Assembly (NCBI RefSeq): GCF_900101885.1
Contig: NZ_FNAN01000021.1
Location: 62,001-126,000 of the forward strand
Source: Dyadobacter soli
Lineage (GTDB): Bacteria; Bacteroidota; Bacteroidia; Cytophagales; Spirosomataceae
Reading direction: 5' to 3'
Length of the DNA: 64,000 nt
Shown: positions 1 through 9,236 of the stretch, piece after piece
Layout of the letters: each line of letters opens with the position of its first letter
How positions within the stretch are numbered: position 1 is the first letter of the stretch
The notes under the pieces: model-generated
Databases searched by the model: none
What the model was told of the DNA's origin: nothing
Seen by the model: only the letters and a program-made list of their open reading frames with translations
Made by a program: the position numbers and the translations under genes

Positions 1-951
1 GCAACCGCCGGTGACGTACATTTTGTGTTGGGTGACGTCGTCCCACATGGCGTGCAGCTGCGCGAGAAGCGCCTCGTCACCAGTCTCCGCGTACACGTCC
101 GCAACGCCCGCGTACAGGTAGTTGGCACGCACGGCGTGGCCCATTACCTTGGTTTGTTTCAGAAACGGAATACGGTCCTGGTTATCGTCGGTGCCCTCGG
201 AAGCGCCTTTGATGGCGATGAGGTGCTTCACGAGCGTCAGGTATTTTTCGTCGTGCGTGGTGCGGTAGAGCTCCGAAAGGCCCATGTAATGCGCGGGGCA
301 AATGGCATTGCGGCTTTGCTCGGGTGTAGCTGCATTGTAGAAGGTTATCAGAAAATCGGCGGCCTTTTTGGCGACTTCGAGCATACTCGTTTTGCCGGTA
401 GCGCGGTAATGCACGCAGGCGGCGGTCATGAGGTGCCCGAAATTGTAGGCTTCGAAACTGAGGCGGTCCGCGAACATTTTGCCCTCGCCGTTCTGCTTTT
501 GCTCGATAATGGCTTTCGTATAAATGTAGCCGTCTGCACGCTGCGCTTTGGCGATGACGGCGATGGTTTTGTCCATCAGCTCGTCCAGTTTCGGGTCCCT
601 GGTGGCGGCGTACAGGCTTGCTACCGCTTCAAATGTCTTGTAAAAATCCCCGTCGTGGAAGGAAGGACCTTTGAAGTTACCCGGTTCCAGGCCCGCCGCG
701 ATCTCGAAATTGCGGAACGAGTGGCTCACGTTCGGGTCGGTGTAGGTTTTCCAGAGCTGGGGCACCATGGTTTCCCGACAAACCTTGAAGCGATCGGCCC
801 AGAAGCCTTCCGTCCATTGCACGGCGTTCATGTCGGTACCGTGCAGTTTCACGAATTTACTTTGCGAAGTGTTCACAAGCGCCTTTTCCTGTGCAAATGC
901 ATGCAGCCCCAGTCCCAGCGAAAGCGCGATAATGGTTTTAGTAGTTTTCAT
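1..951 (-). CDS. GH127-like beta-L-arabinofuranosidase, C-terminus cut by window edge
   Basis: Glycoside hydrolase family 127 (old DUF1680), which removes L-arabinofuranose from plant glycans in the periplasm. The frame opens with ATG at 951, a short Sec signal ending near LHAFAQ, and stays open to base 1, so 317 residues are visible of a family that usually has 600-800. Visible family features are the early FWADRF block, HDGDFYKTFEA (about residue 85), QRADGYIY, FEAYNFGHLM, an AICPAHYMGL block, GHAVRANYLYAG and the terminal KMYVTGG stretch. It lies 41 bases after the BNR-fold gene on the same strand, so it is probably the last visible member of PUL 1. L-arabinofuranose and apiose both occur in rhamnogalacturonan II and related pectins, which fits the neighbouring GH140. 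The family call is firm. The exact linkage cleaved is not decided. Confidence 0.85.
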   Translation of the reverse strand, partial: MKTTKTIIALSLGLGLHAFAQEKALVNTSQSKFVKLHGTDMNAVQWTEGFWADRFKVCRETMVPQLWKTYTDPNVSHSFRNFEIAAGLEPGNFKGPSFHDGDFYKTFEAVASLYAATRDPKLDELMDKTIAVIAKAQRADGYIYTKAIIEQKQNGEGKMFADRLSFEAYNFGHLMTAACVHYRATGKTSMLEVAKKAADFLITFYNAATPEQSRNAICPAHYMGLSELYRTTHDEKYLTLVKHLIAIKGASEGTDDNQDRIPFLKQTKVMGHAVRANYLYAGVADVYAETGDEALLAQLHAMWDDVTQHKMYVTGGC

Positions 952-992
952 ATTTTCAAAAATCAGCCATGCATTACTAGCAGAAACTGCAT

Positions 993-2825
993 TCAAAATG
1001 GCTTGGTAATCAGATAATCTATTTCAAAAACGGCCTCGGCGTCCTTCAAACCTGCATTCGGCAGATCGTACATCTGGTCGGTAGGCGTATCGGCATCGGG
1101 GAAGCGGCGGGTGTCGCCGGTACGGAATGCAATGCGGCTTACCGATTCCAATGGGGCGAAAAGCACACCGGTACCGACCTGCTTGCCATTCACTACGACG
1201 CTGTAAATGCGCGTTTCGACATTAGCCTGCACCTTAATATCATAGCGCTCGCCTTTTTTGTATTCCAAAAGCGTCTTATTCCGATAACCCGCTTTTAACC
1301 GGAATACCCCTGTCGAATCAAAAGACAAACGAATGCCCGGCGTACCCTTGGCATCCAGCAATTCAATGTCGAGCAAGCCGGTATTGGTTTGATTAGGCGT
1401 TACGGAAAATTCAGCGACCAGCTTCTTGGTTGCTGGTATCACGCGTTCCACGCGGGCGTAGTCGAAGCGATCCGAATCTTTGATAATCAATGCCTTACCA
1501 TTTTTTCCCTTTCCGACATTCACCGATGCTTGCAGCGGACTGTAAATGTTCCACTCGTCTAGTTCCTTCCCGTCAGGCATTTTTGCAAAGCGGTCGGAAG
1601 CGTGCTTTTCGGCCTTATCGCGCACAGGAACAGGGATTTCCGAAACCCAGATATCCTCTTTATTCATGCTGTAAGTGACCCACAAATTGCCGTCGGGAGG
1701 TGTGCCGTCGCCCTCCGAAATGCCACGGACGTATTGCGGACCGTAGGATTTATAGTTACCGCCATAGCGCATCGAGGTGATCTCGCCGTTCACAAGCAGC
1801 AGGTTTTTGTAATTCAGACCATCATCACTCACCGAAACCGCCAGCGGCCAGCGGAATTCCGAAGGATTGTAAACCGTCGCATACTTGCCGTCCGACGTTT
1901 TTTGCCCCCAGATTTTGGCATTGCTGTTCACAAAACCCGGCGCACGTTTGGGATTGTACAGCCATGTTTTGCCTTCATTTCTACTGATGCTGGTCAATGC
2001 ATTTTTCCAAAGGCCTACTACCCGACCGTCCGGCAAATGGTAGTAACTGAATGCTTTATACTCTCCTTTCAAACTGATTACCGGATCGTTACGGTCGGCT
2101 TCTTCCACCCATTGCTGCGTTACCAGTTTGTTTGCCAAAAGCTCGTCGCAGGCCTCTACAAAGCCTTTGTCCTTGCTTTCGGTATACATCGGATAGTCCG
2201 AAGGCGCTTTCCAGGAAGCATTATGCCGGATGAAATAGATCGGACCATAAGTACCATCCTTTTTGATCTCCCGCACTACCCTGCCAATGCCGTGACCGTC
2301 GTTCGGGTCGTCTTTGGCGTCCAGCACCATTCCGAAATAGGCCAGCGTGAGCAACCGGTTGCTTTTAGATATGTAAAAACCCATTCGCTGATGCATTACC
2401 GCATACAAATCCTTCGCTACACCCGGATGCCCCTCCTTTTTGGTGCCGTCGGGAATTTTATAGGGTGGGAAAATAGCCACCGGTTTCGTCCAGCTTGCGC
2501 CGTCTTTCGAGGTTTGTAAAAGCGTTTGTCCTGGCGGAATGTGCTCTCCTACCGGGTTACTGAGGTAATTCAGGTAAAATGTGTCGTTCCAGTAGGCCAG
2601 CATCGGAGCGTGGTTGTAGGTCCAGGTAATGGCCGAATCCTTGCTCGCGTCCGTGCGGTTGGCTCGTAATGTCTGGTACGAATGCACGCCAATAGCCGGG
2701 CTCAGCTGCCCGTGATGGTAGTCGACATTCACGAGCGTTTTGCCCGTATAGCGGATCGTATCCTGCGCATTCACGGCGCCTGCGGTCAGGCACAAGGCCA
2801 GTATTCCTGTCAATTCTTTTTGCAT
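993..2825 (-). CDS. Secreted BNR/sialidase-fold protein of PUL 1
   Basis: A 610-residue exported protein of unproven activity. I start it at the ATG at 2825, five bases after the GH140 stop, because this gives a clean Sec signal (MQKELTGILALCLTAG to NAQ). The longer frame upstream would run through the end of GH140. The central part has beta-propeller character: repeated short motifs such as SKDGASWTKP, SRNEGKTWLY and SVSDDGLNYK, which are Asp-box like turns. The last 170 residues look like a concanavalin/LamG-type beta sandwich (FSVTPNQTNTGLLDIELLDAKG, then YSVVVNGKQVG). Such two-part sialidase-fold proteins are common in pectin PULs, where they act as glycosidases or binding proteins. No catalytic residue set could be verified by eye, so the substrate is open. 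It probably shares a transcript with the GH140 and GH127 genes. Confidence 0.6.
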   Translation of the reverse strand: MQKELTGILALCLTAGAVNAQDTIRYTGKTLVNVDYHHGQLSPAIGVHSYQTLRANRTDASKDSAITWTYNHAPMLAYWNDTFYLNYLSNPVGEHIPPGQTLLQTSKDGASWTKPVAIFPPYKIPDGTKKEGHPGVAKDLYAVMHQRMGFYISKSNRLLTLAYFGMVLDAKDDPNDGHGIGRVVREIKKDGTYGPIYFIRHNASWKAPSDYPMYTESKDKGFVEACDELLANKLVTQQWVEEADRNDPVISLKGEYKAFSYYHLPDGRVVGLWKNALTSISRNEGKTWLYNPKRAPGFVNSNAKIWGQKTSDGKYATVYNPSEFRWPLAVSVSDDGLNYKNLLLVNGEITSMRYGGNYKSYGPQYVRGISEGDGTPPDGNLWVTYSMNKEDIWVSEIPVPVRDKAEKHASDRFAKMPDGKELDEWNIYSPLQASVNVGKGKNGKALIIKDSDRFDYARVERVIPATKKLVAEFSVTPNQTNTGLLDIELLDAKGTPGIRLSFDSTGVFRLKAGYRNKTLLEYKKGERYDIKVQANVETRIYSVVVNGKQVGTGVLFAPLESVSRIAFRTGDTRRFPDADTPTDQMYDLPNAGLKDAEAVFEIDYLITKPF

Positions 2826-2829
2826 AACA

Positions 2830-4263
2830 CTATTTTTCCAACACCAAAACCCAATCGTTCCCGTTTCTAACCTCTCCGGGCGGGTCAAATGTTTTGATTC
2901 CTTTGTTTTCAATTTTTCCTAAAACTTTCGTTTCACCCGTTCGCGGGTCAAACCAGCTTGCATTCACCTTCTTACCACCAATTTTGTCCATGTTAAGCTT
3001 CATTTCGCGGCCATTCCAGGTGTAAATCAATGCATAATCTTTACCCCGCGTTGCTATCAGGCGATCGTAACGCTCGCCGTTTTCAGCGATCAGCGACTGG
3101 TCGGGTACGCGCTCGAAGTAAGGTTTTGAAAGCATTAATTTTTTCAAATAAATCATCTGTCCAGCACCGGGATCACTGATTGCTTCTTCCCAAGAGGCAA
3201 GTTTGGATGACCCTGCGGTCGGGATTACATTCTGATTACTTGCCTGTGCTACATTCGCATTTGGCGCAGAAGCATTTGCCACACCTTTGGCGTAGCGCAT
3301 CTGCATTACGCCATTGTTCCCGTACGTAAACCCGCAACCGCCCGCAAAAACCGACCAATAGGCATATCGCCGCACATCGTCGGCCGTCCAAACCGGCAGC
3401 GTTTTATCATGCAGGCCGTACCAGATGTTTTCGTACGAAGGCTCGCCGTCGAGCACGGGCTTTACGGGCGTGCGGGCGTAGTCAGTCTCAACATAGCGCC
3501 AGTTATCCTCGCCGTAACGCAAATCTTTGGCCTCATTATCCTGCGCATAAGTGCGGTGACCCGACTGGAACATATTGAAATCCAGCCATTCCCGATCATG
3601 AAACCATTTAGACGACTGCATCCGGCCAAACGGGTGAAAGGTAATGAGGTGGTTCGGGTCTTCGGCGCGTAATGTGCTGCCAATCGCCTCCCACACATCA
3701 GGAACAACGTCGCCCTGGATATCCCCGCCATTGATCCACACGATATTAGGCTTGTCGCGGTAACGGCGTGCGAGGAACTGCGCATAGGCCTTTGCCTGTG
3801 CCGCGCTCGTCCGGCCGTTCTTCACCGCATTGCCCCAAATAGGCACCATACCGATTTTAATGCCCTTTTCCGCCGCCTTACCGACGACATAATCGACGTG
3901 ATCCCAGTAATCGTACGCCTCCGAATTTTCAAATGCATTCCCGTCCGTCACTTTCGGCCTGCCCAAATCGTGGTTCGACAATGCGGAATCGCCGTACACA
4001 TTCACCGTCCTCAGAGCCTGCACCACCATTACCTGCACCACATTGAACCCCTTTTGCTGGCGGTCGGTGAGGTAGCGGTCGGCATCCTCTCGGGTGAGGC
4101 GGTTGAAAAGCAGCCAACCAGTATCCGCAAGCCAGAAAAAGGGCTTCCCTTCCTGGTCTGTAAAAAACCGCTTGTTCTCCGAAATTTTCAGCGACTGGCT
4201 ATAAACAGGCATTGTGCCGGCGATGAGACCGGCACAAAGAAGCGTGAGGAGTTTGATGTTCAT
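2830..4263 (-). CDS. GH140 apiosidase-like hydrolase (DUF4038 family)
   Basis: A 477-residue secreted TIM-barrel glycosidase. The Sec signal ends near MPVYSQS. The N-terminal block FFWLADTGWLLFNRLTRED is the hallmark of the DUF4038/apiosidase-like catalytic domain. Further conserved blocks are NVVQVMVVQ, KIGMVPIWGN, the strand-end PNIVWINGGDIQGD (about residue 175), FHPFGRMQSS and the VLDGEPSYENI block (about residue 270). The Asp in GGD and the Glu in DGEPSYE are the likely catalytic acids (inference from position). The C-terminal 90 residues match the small beta domain usually attached (KGKDYALIYTWNGR, WFDPRTGE). Family members release apiose from galacturonic acid in RG-II. The nearby RuBisCO-like protein and DUF1537 kinase fit apiose as the sugar. 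The gene is separated from susD by an inverted-repeat spacer, and the BNR gene follows five bases later. Confidence 0.85.
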   Translation of the reverse strand: MNIKLLTLLCAGLIAGTMPVYSQSLKISENKRFFTDQEGKPFFWLADTGWLLFNRLTREDADRYLTDRQQKGFNVVQVMVVQALRTVNVYGDSALSNHDLGRPKVTDGNAFENSEAYDYWDHVDYVVGKAAEKGIKIGMVPIWGNAVKNGRTSAAQAKAYAQFLARRYRDKPNIVWINGGDIQGDVVPDVWEAIGSTLRAEDPNHLITFHPFGRMQSSKWFHDREWLDFNMFQSGHRTYAQDNEAKDLRYGEDNWRYVETDYARTPVKPVLDGEPSYENIWYGLHDKTLPVWTADDVRRYAYWSVFAGGCGFTYGNNGVMQMRYAKGVANASAPNANVAQASNQNVIPTAGSSKLASWEEAISDPGAGQMIYLKKLMLSKPYFERVPDQSLIAENGERYDRLIATRGKDYALIYTWNGREMKLNMDKIGGKKVNASWFDPRTGETKVLGKIENKGIKTFDPPGEVRNGNDWVLVLEK

Positions 4264-4417
4264 GAGTTCAGGAGTTTATGAGTTTAGAGTTGAAAGTTTA
4301 GGAGTGTAAGAGTCGAAAGTTTAGGAGTTTAAAGTTTATGAATTCAGAAACCGGCTCTGGACTCATAAACCCTAAACTCATAGACTTTAAACTCATAAAC
4401 TCTAAACTCATCAACTC
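4264..4417. repeat. Imperfect inverted repeat spacer between susD and GH140 genes
   Basis: The 154-base spacer consists almost wholly of variants of GAGTTTATGAGTTTAGAGTT (4271-4344) facing their reverse complements ACTCATAAACTCTAAACTC (4361-4412) around a short centre near 4345-4360. Transcribed from the minus strand this would fold into a long, imperfect, AT-rich stem between susD and the first hydrolase gene. No T-tract terminator follows. It could lower downstream expression or stabilise the susCD message, but this is inference. Confidence 0.7.
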
Positions 4418-5830
4418 TCAATACCCCGCATTTTGCGTAATCTTCGCATTTTGGTCCCGGACGATGTTGGGAATTGGGAAAACGAGCTTGTTCTGCGTTA
4501 CCGGCTTGCCTTTGGCGGTCAGGACGTCAACGACGCGATTGGTGCGTTTCAAATCGAACCAGCGGTGGAATTCGAAAGCAAGCTCTACGCGCCGCTCGTG
4601 CTCCACGGCCAATGCTAGGGTGTTGTATTTGGCAGGATAACCAGCTGCGCCGTACAATGGCAGCCCGGCCCGCTTGCGCACCTCGTTCAGGTAACTGGCC
4701 TCACCGGTCGCTTCCGAAAGCAGCAGCAGGAGGTCGGCATAGCGTAACACCATGAAATTGTTGTTGGCGGCGATGTTCTGGTTGATCAGCGGCGCGGTTT
4801 TGTCCTGCCATTTTTTCGGGAATTTGGCTTTGGTGAAATTGCCTTTTGCATCTGTAAAGCCCGTGTCGATCGAGGCTTCCCGGCGGCCGTCGCCTTTCTC
4901 GTATTCATTCCAGATATCCTCCACAACCTGGTTCATACCCGCGCCATAGAAGCCCAATGCATTGGAATTCGGGAAAAATCCGAGGTAATAGTTGCTGTAA
5001 GGCGCCGTCGCCGAGCCGCCCAGGTATTGGATTTCGAAGATCGACTCTTTCGTATTCTTTGTTTTAGCATCCCAAAGTGAGGCGTAGGCCGGCAGCAGCT
5101 CATATTGCTTGCTATCGTATATTTCTTTGAGCTCCTTCACACCATTGGCTTTGTCGCCGGTAGCGAGGTAAACCTTGCCCAGCAGCGCTTGTGCGGCACC
5201 TTTCGTCGCACGTCCCGAGATGGTTGCAGTGGCGGGCAGTTTGGATTTTGCCTCGGCCAGATCTTTGATAATCTGCGTATAAATCTCCGTCGAAGGCGTA
5301 CGCAGGATGTCGTAGGCTTCGGCGGCGCTTACGGGGCGGGTTACCAGCGGCACATCGCCCCAGAGCTGCACCATATTATAATAGTACAACGAGCGGAGGA
5401 ATAGCATTTCACCCTGTGTCTGAGCCTTGTAAGTCGCGTCGAGGTCTGCATTCTGGATTTTATCGAGAATGATATTCAGGTTGTAGATCGAGCGGTAGAA
5501 ATCCTGCCAGAACTGGTACACCATTGTATTTGCAGGCGCGAGCGTGTAGTCGCGGAACTGCCATTTATCGGCCTGGTTACCCGAAATGTTGAAGATCGTA
5601 ACGTTGTCTGACATCAGCTCGCCGGCGTAGGAAACCGGGCCTTGCGGGTGGTACACGGTATAAAGCGTGTTGTAGGCCGCATTGGCAGCGATGTCGAAAT
5701 CCGACCTTGTTTTGTAAAAATTCTCCGCGCTCGGGTTGGATACCGGTGCCAGTTCGAGAAATGAGTCCTTGCAGCTCCAAGTGCTTGCAATTAAGGCTGC
5801 TAAGGCTATGGTTTTGATGTATTTTTTCAT
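4418..5830 (-). CDS. susD: SusD/RagB-family outer-membrane glycan-binding lipoprotein (PUL 1)
   Basis: A 470-residue SusD homologue. Its signal ends in a lipobox, STWSCKDS, with Cys at about residue 20, so it is a surface lipoprotein that caps its SusC partner and captures oligosaccharides. SusD features are the N-terminal LELAPVSNPSAENFYKTRSDFD block, a helical TPR-like core (LFLRSLYYYNMVQLWGDVPLV is the classic SusD segment, about residue 145), and the C-terminal signature ALAVEHERRVELAFEFHRWFDLKR. The length is normal, though at the short end for the family. The gene starts 11 bases after the susC stop, so the pair is co-transcribed and stoichiometrically linked. Confidence 0.95.
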   Translation of the reverse strand: MKKYIKTIALAALIASTWSCKDSFLELAPVSNPSAENFYKTRSDFDIAANAAYNTLYTVYHPQGPVSYAGELMSDNVTIFNISGNQADKWQFRDYTLAPANTMVYQFWQDFYRSIYNLNIILDKIQNADLDATYKAQTQGEMLFLRSLYYYNMVQLWGDVPLVTRPVSAAEAYDILRTPSTEIYTQIIKDLAEAKSKLPATATISGRATKGAAQALLGKVYLATGDKANGVKELKEIYDSKQYELLPAYASLWDAKTKNTKESIFEIQYLGGSATAPYSNYYLGFFPNSNALGFYGAGMNQVVEDIWNEYEKGDGRREASIDTGFTDAKGNFTKAKFPKKWQDKTAPLINQNIAANNNFMVLRYADLLLLLSEATGEASYLNEVRKRAGLPLYGAAGYPAKYNTLALAVEHERRVELAFEFHRWFDLKRTNRVVDVLTAKGKPVTQNKLVFPIPNIVRDQNAKITQNAGY

Positions 5831-5841
5831 TGTTTTCGCGT

Positions 5842-8800
5842 CTAAAAATCAGCCTTAATCCCAACAGTAATCACCCGAGGCAGCGGATACGATCCATAAT
5901 CCACCCCCTGAAATGCACCGGGAACGGGTGCATTACCACTGCTGTACGAGCTCGAAGTTTCCATGCTCGACGAGTAGGAAGTAGTTCCGTAAGTCGTATT
6001 CTCCGGGTCGTAACCGATGTATTTGCTCCACAAATGCACATTCTCCGCATTCACATATACCCTCGCACCGCTCACTTTCAGCTTCGAAACCCATTTCGCA
6101 GGCAACGCATACGACACGCGCACATTCCGCAGGCGTACGAACGAAGCGTCCTCGACCCAGTAAGAAGAAAACTGCTTCTGCAACCCGAGGTAGTTCACCG
6201 ACGGCTTGAAATGCTTGCCGTCGCCCGGATTGCTCTCCGACCGCCAGTAGTTGTACATATCGGCAAAGAAGTTGCGACCATTGTCCCAGGTACCCAGGTA
6301 GCGCACATTGTTATTCGCAATCTCGCCGCCGAATGAACCCTGGAAGAGGAACGACAACTCAAAGCCTTTGTAACCCACCGTGTTCGTAATACCCGCAATG
6401 AAATTGGGCTGATAGTTACCGAGGGTAGTCCGGTCGGCGTCGCTGATCTTGCCGTCGCCATTCACGTCGCGCACTTTCGGATCGCCTGGCGTGGTGCTTG
6501 TGTGATGCGGGTAAGCGTCTATCTCCGCCTGGTTTTTGAAAACACCGTCGAAAATGTAGCCGTAGAAGTTTGAAACCGGCTGGCCTACTTCGGTACGCAC
6601 GGTCACGACGTTGTCAACATACTGGATCGGCGCATTGCCCGGGCCAAGTTGCAGCACTTTATTGCGGTTTCTGGAAAAGTTGAAATCGGTTGTCCAGGTA
6701 ACTGCGCCGGTGAGGTTTTTGCTGGAAATATTCAATTCCACGCCGCGGTTGCGCATTTTACCGATATTGGTGAGCTGAGTCGAGAAGCCGGTAATGTCGG
6801 GCACCGGCACGAAAAGCAGCATGTCACGGGTAAGCGAGTTGTAATATTCGGCCGAGAGGTTAATGCGGTTATTGAAAAGACCCACATCCACACCTACGTT
6901 GAACTGATTGGTTTTCTCCCATTTCAGATTCGGATTAGCCAGACTGCTCACTTTCAATCCATTGGCCAGGTTTTGTCCATTCACATACTGCGCCGCAGCC
7001 AGCAAGCTGATCGCGCCATAGTTAGGGATCTGGTTGTTACCCGTCACGCCGTAGCTCGCGCGCAATTTCAGGTTGTTCACCGCCGTCACACCCGACATGA
7101 ATGCCTCGTCTGAAACTAACCAACCCGCTGAAACCGAAGGAAAATAACCCCATTTGTTGTTCTCGCCAAAGCGCGACATGCCATCGCGACGGATCGCACC
7201 GGTAAGGAAATAGCGGTTTTTGAAATTATACTGCACACGCGCCAGGTACGAAAGCAGCGACCATTCGCTAGCTGTGGTGTTCCCTGCGGTAACCGTTCCT
7301 GCATTTAATGTATGCACGAGGTCGTTCGGGAAGTTGTTGGCCGCCACGTACATGGTTTCGTCGCGCTGCTTTTGGCTCGTATAGCCAATCAATCCGGTGA
7401 ATGCATGCTCTCCGAACTTCTTGTCGTAAGTCAAAGTATTCTCACTCAGCCAGTTCAGCATATAAGCATCACTCGCATTGCCCTGCGCGGCCAGCACAGC
7501 CGAATAGCCGTATTTTTGTTTATCATTCCAATAAAAATTGCTGCGCATATTGTAAAGGTTGCCGCTCAGGCTCGTCCTGAACCGCAGCCCGTCGATGAAT
7601 TCGTATTCCAGGTAACCCGTAGCCAGTGTATTGAACGACTTTCGGCCCTTATCCACCTCGCGTGTAAGCGAGTACGGATGCCAGAGGTTCATATCCGCGT
7701 ATTGTGTGAAGCGGAACCAGGTCGAGTTCGGATCTCGGAAACCGAGGTTACCGTTTTCATTGTAAACCGGGAAAATGGGGTCGCTCTGCAAGCCGAGGCT
7801 GATCACGTCGCTTTTGCCCTGCGTGCCTTCCGTACGGTCGAAAATGGAAGTTATACCAATGTTCAAACCTGCGCTAAGCCGCTTGGAAATCTGCGTTTTA
7901 AGGTTCGAACGCAATGCGAGGCGTTTGTAGTAGTTGGCATCGAGCACAGCTGTTTGATCCAGATACGCGCCGGAAAACATGTACTGTGTCTTGTCCGTAC
8001 CGCCGGTAACCGTCACCTGCGCGTTGAAAGACGGCGCCGTACGGAACATCACGTCCTGCCAGTCGGTACCTTTTCCGAACTGTTGCGGATTAGTCGTAAA
8101 ATCTTCCGGAATGCGCAATGTTGCAGGCCGTGCGCTGTTCGGATCGCTCGCATTGCCGCCTTGCGCGGTCCATGCATTGTTTTTGGCATCTATATAAGTC
8201 TCGATATACTGCTGCGCGTCCATCATTTTCACCCGGCGCGTCACCTTTTGCGAGCCATATTCGACGTTCGCACTCACATTCACCTTACCCGGTTTGCCGG
8301 TTTTGGTCGTCACGATAATAACCCCCGCCGATCCCCGAGAACCGTAAATAGCCGCCGAAGACGCGTCTTTCAGCACTTCAATCGACTCGATATCCTGCGG
8401 GTTGATCAGGTTCAGGTTAAAGTTTTCCAACGGCACGCCATCCACTACGATCAGCGGATTGGTACCGGCGGTGATCGAACTGATACCGCGGATTTTGATT
8501 ACCGGAGAAGAACCCGGCGCACCTTGTGATTGCGAAATATTTACCCCTGGCAGTGTTCCGGCCAGCGACTGGCTAACATTGCTGAATGAACGGTCCTTGA
8601 ATTTGTCATAATTAACGGAAATAACCGCACCGGTCACCGCCCGCTTGCTCTGCGTTCCGTAACCGACCACTACTACCTCTTCCAGCGATTTGTTTTCAGG
8701 CACAAGCCTTACCCCGATGTCGGTGCGCGCACCCACTGTTTCCTCCACAGATTTGTAACCCACAAAGCTGAATACCAGCACCGTAGCCTGATCTAGCACG

Positions 8801-8994
8801 TCGATTTGGAACGCTCCGTCCGAATTGGTGGTCGTTCCGCGCTGCGTGCCTTTGATCACGACACTCACACCCGGGAGCGGGTCGGCGTCGCTTACACCCG
8901 TTACCCTGCCCTTGACGGACAGCGTCTGCGCATGAACCGCCGGGGTTACCAGCAGGCATACCAGAATGATGCGTAAGAGTTGTTTCATAAACAT
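5842..8994 (-). CDS. susC: SusC/RagA-family TonB-dependent transporter (PUL 1)
   Basis: A 1050-residue outer-membrane TonB-dependent importer. A second ATG at 8988 gives a slightly shorter signal peptide and is equally plausible. The order is: signal ending AVHAQ, a carboxypeptidase-regulatory-like beta sandwich (about 25-105), the TonB-box-like EEVVVVGYGTQ, a plug domain with DIESIEVLKDASSAAIYGS, then the 22-strand barrel ending in the aromatic/charged LPRVITVGIKADF. No N-terminal STN (secretin/TonB short N-terminal) domain is present, so it is a pure importer, not a sigma/anti-sigma-sensing receptor. Its job is energised uptake of the oligosaccharides bound by the adjacent SusD, probably apiose- and arabinose-containing pectin fragments judging from the enzymes downstream (inference). 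Confidence 0.95.
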   Translation of the reverse strand: MFMKQLLRIILVCLLVTPAVHAQTLSVKGRVTGVSDADPLPGVSVVIKGTQRGTTTNSDGAFQIDVLDQATVLVFSFVGYKSVEETVGARTDIGVRLVPENKSLEEVVVVGYGTQSKRAVTGAVISVNYDKFKDRSFSNVSQSLAGTLPGVNISQSQGAPGSSPVIKIRGISSITAGTNPLIVVDGVPLENFNLNLINPQDIESIEVLKDASSAAIYGSRGSAGVIIVTTKTGKPGKVNVSANVEYGSQKVTRRVKMMDAQQYIETYIDAKNNAWTAQGGNASDPNSARPATLRIPEDFTTNPQQFGKGTDWQDVMFRTAPSFNAQVTVTGGTDKTQYMFSGAYLDQTAVLDANYYKRLALRSNLKTQISKRLSAGLNIGITSIFDRTEGTQGKSDVISLGLQSDPIFPVYNENGNLGFRDPNSTWFRFTQYADMNLWHPYSLTREVDKGRKSFNTLATGYLEYEFIDGLRFRTSLSGNLYNMRSNFYWNDKQKYGYSAVLAAQGNASDAYMLNWLSENTLTYDKKFGEHAFTGLIGYTSQKQRDETMYVAANNFPNDLVHTLNAGTVTAGNTTASEWSLLSYLARVQYNFKNRYFLTGAIRRDGMSRFGENNKWGYFPSVSAGWLVSDEAFMSGVTAVNNLKLRASYGVTGNNQIPNYGAISLLAAAQYVNGQNLANGLKVSSLANPNLKWEKTNQFNVGVDVGLFNNRINLSAEYYNSLTRDMLLFVPVPDITGFSTQLTNIGKMRNRGVELNISSKNLTGAVTWTTDFNFSRNRNKVLQLGPGNAPIQYVDNVVTVRTEVGQPVSNFYGYIFDGVFKNQAEIDAYPHHTSTTPGDPKVRDVNGDGKISDADRTTLGNYQPNFIAGITNTVGYKGFELSFLFQGSFGGEIANNNVRYLGTWDNGRNFFADMYNYWRSESNPGDGKHFKPSVNYLGLQKQFSSYWVEDASFVRLRNVRVSYALPAKWVSKLKVSGARVYVNAENVHLWSKYIGYDPENTTYGTTSYSSSMETSSSYSSGNAPVPGAFQGVDYGSYPLPRVITVGIKADF

Positions 8995-9177
8995 TTCAAA
9001 CGATTAGGGAAGTAGTGATTTTCTTTTTCTTTCTTTTTTATTCTAATTTTTACGAAAAGTAGGAAGTATTTTAGTTTAAAAAAATAGTTGCAAAGATTTT
9101 CTATCTTATTTTTATAAAAAATTGTCAAAAAGCAGTTTTTGTCACTTTGAGGTGCGTAAAACAGTCATCTTACGCTC

Positions 9178-9207
9178 TTTAAATCGAATCAAAAAAGACT
9201 ATATTCG
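9178..9207 (+). promoter_or_regulatory. Possible promoter of the RuBisCO-like operon
   Basis: TTTA at 9178-9181, 18 bases, then TATATTCG at 9200-9207, about 30 bases before the start codon at 9237. The -7 element differs by one base from TAnnTTTG. It lies in a 242-base AT-rich divergent region shared with susC. No equally good element was found for susC on the other strand. Confidence 0.35.
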
Positions 9208-9236
9208 TAAGCATAAAATATATTTTCTAGAAATCA

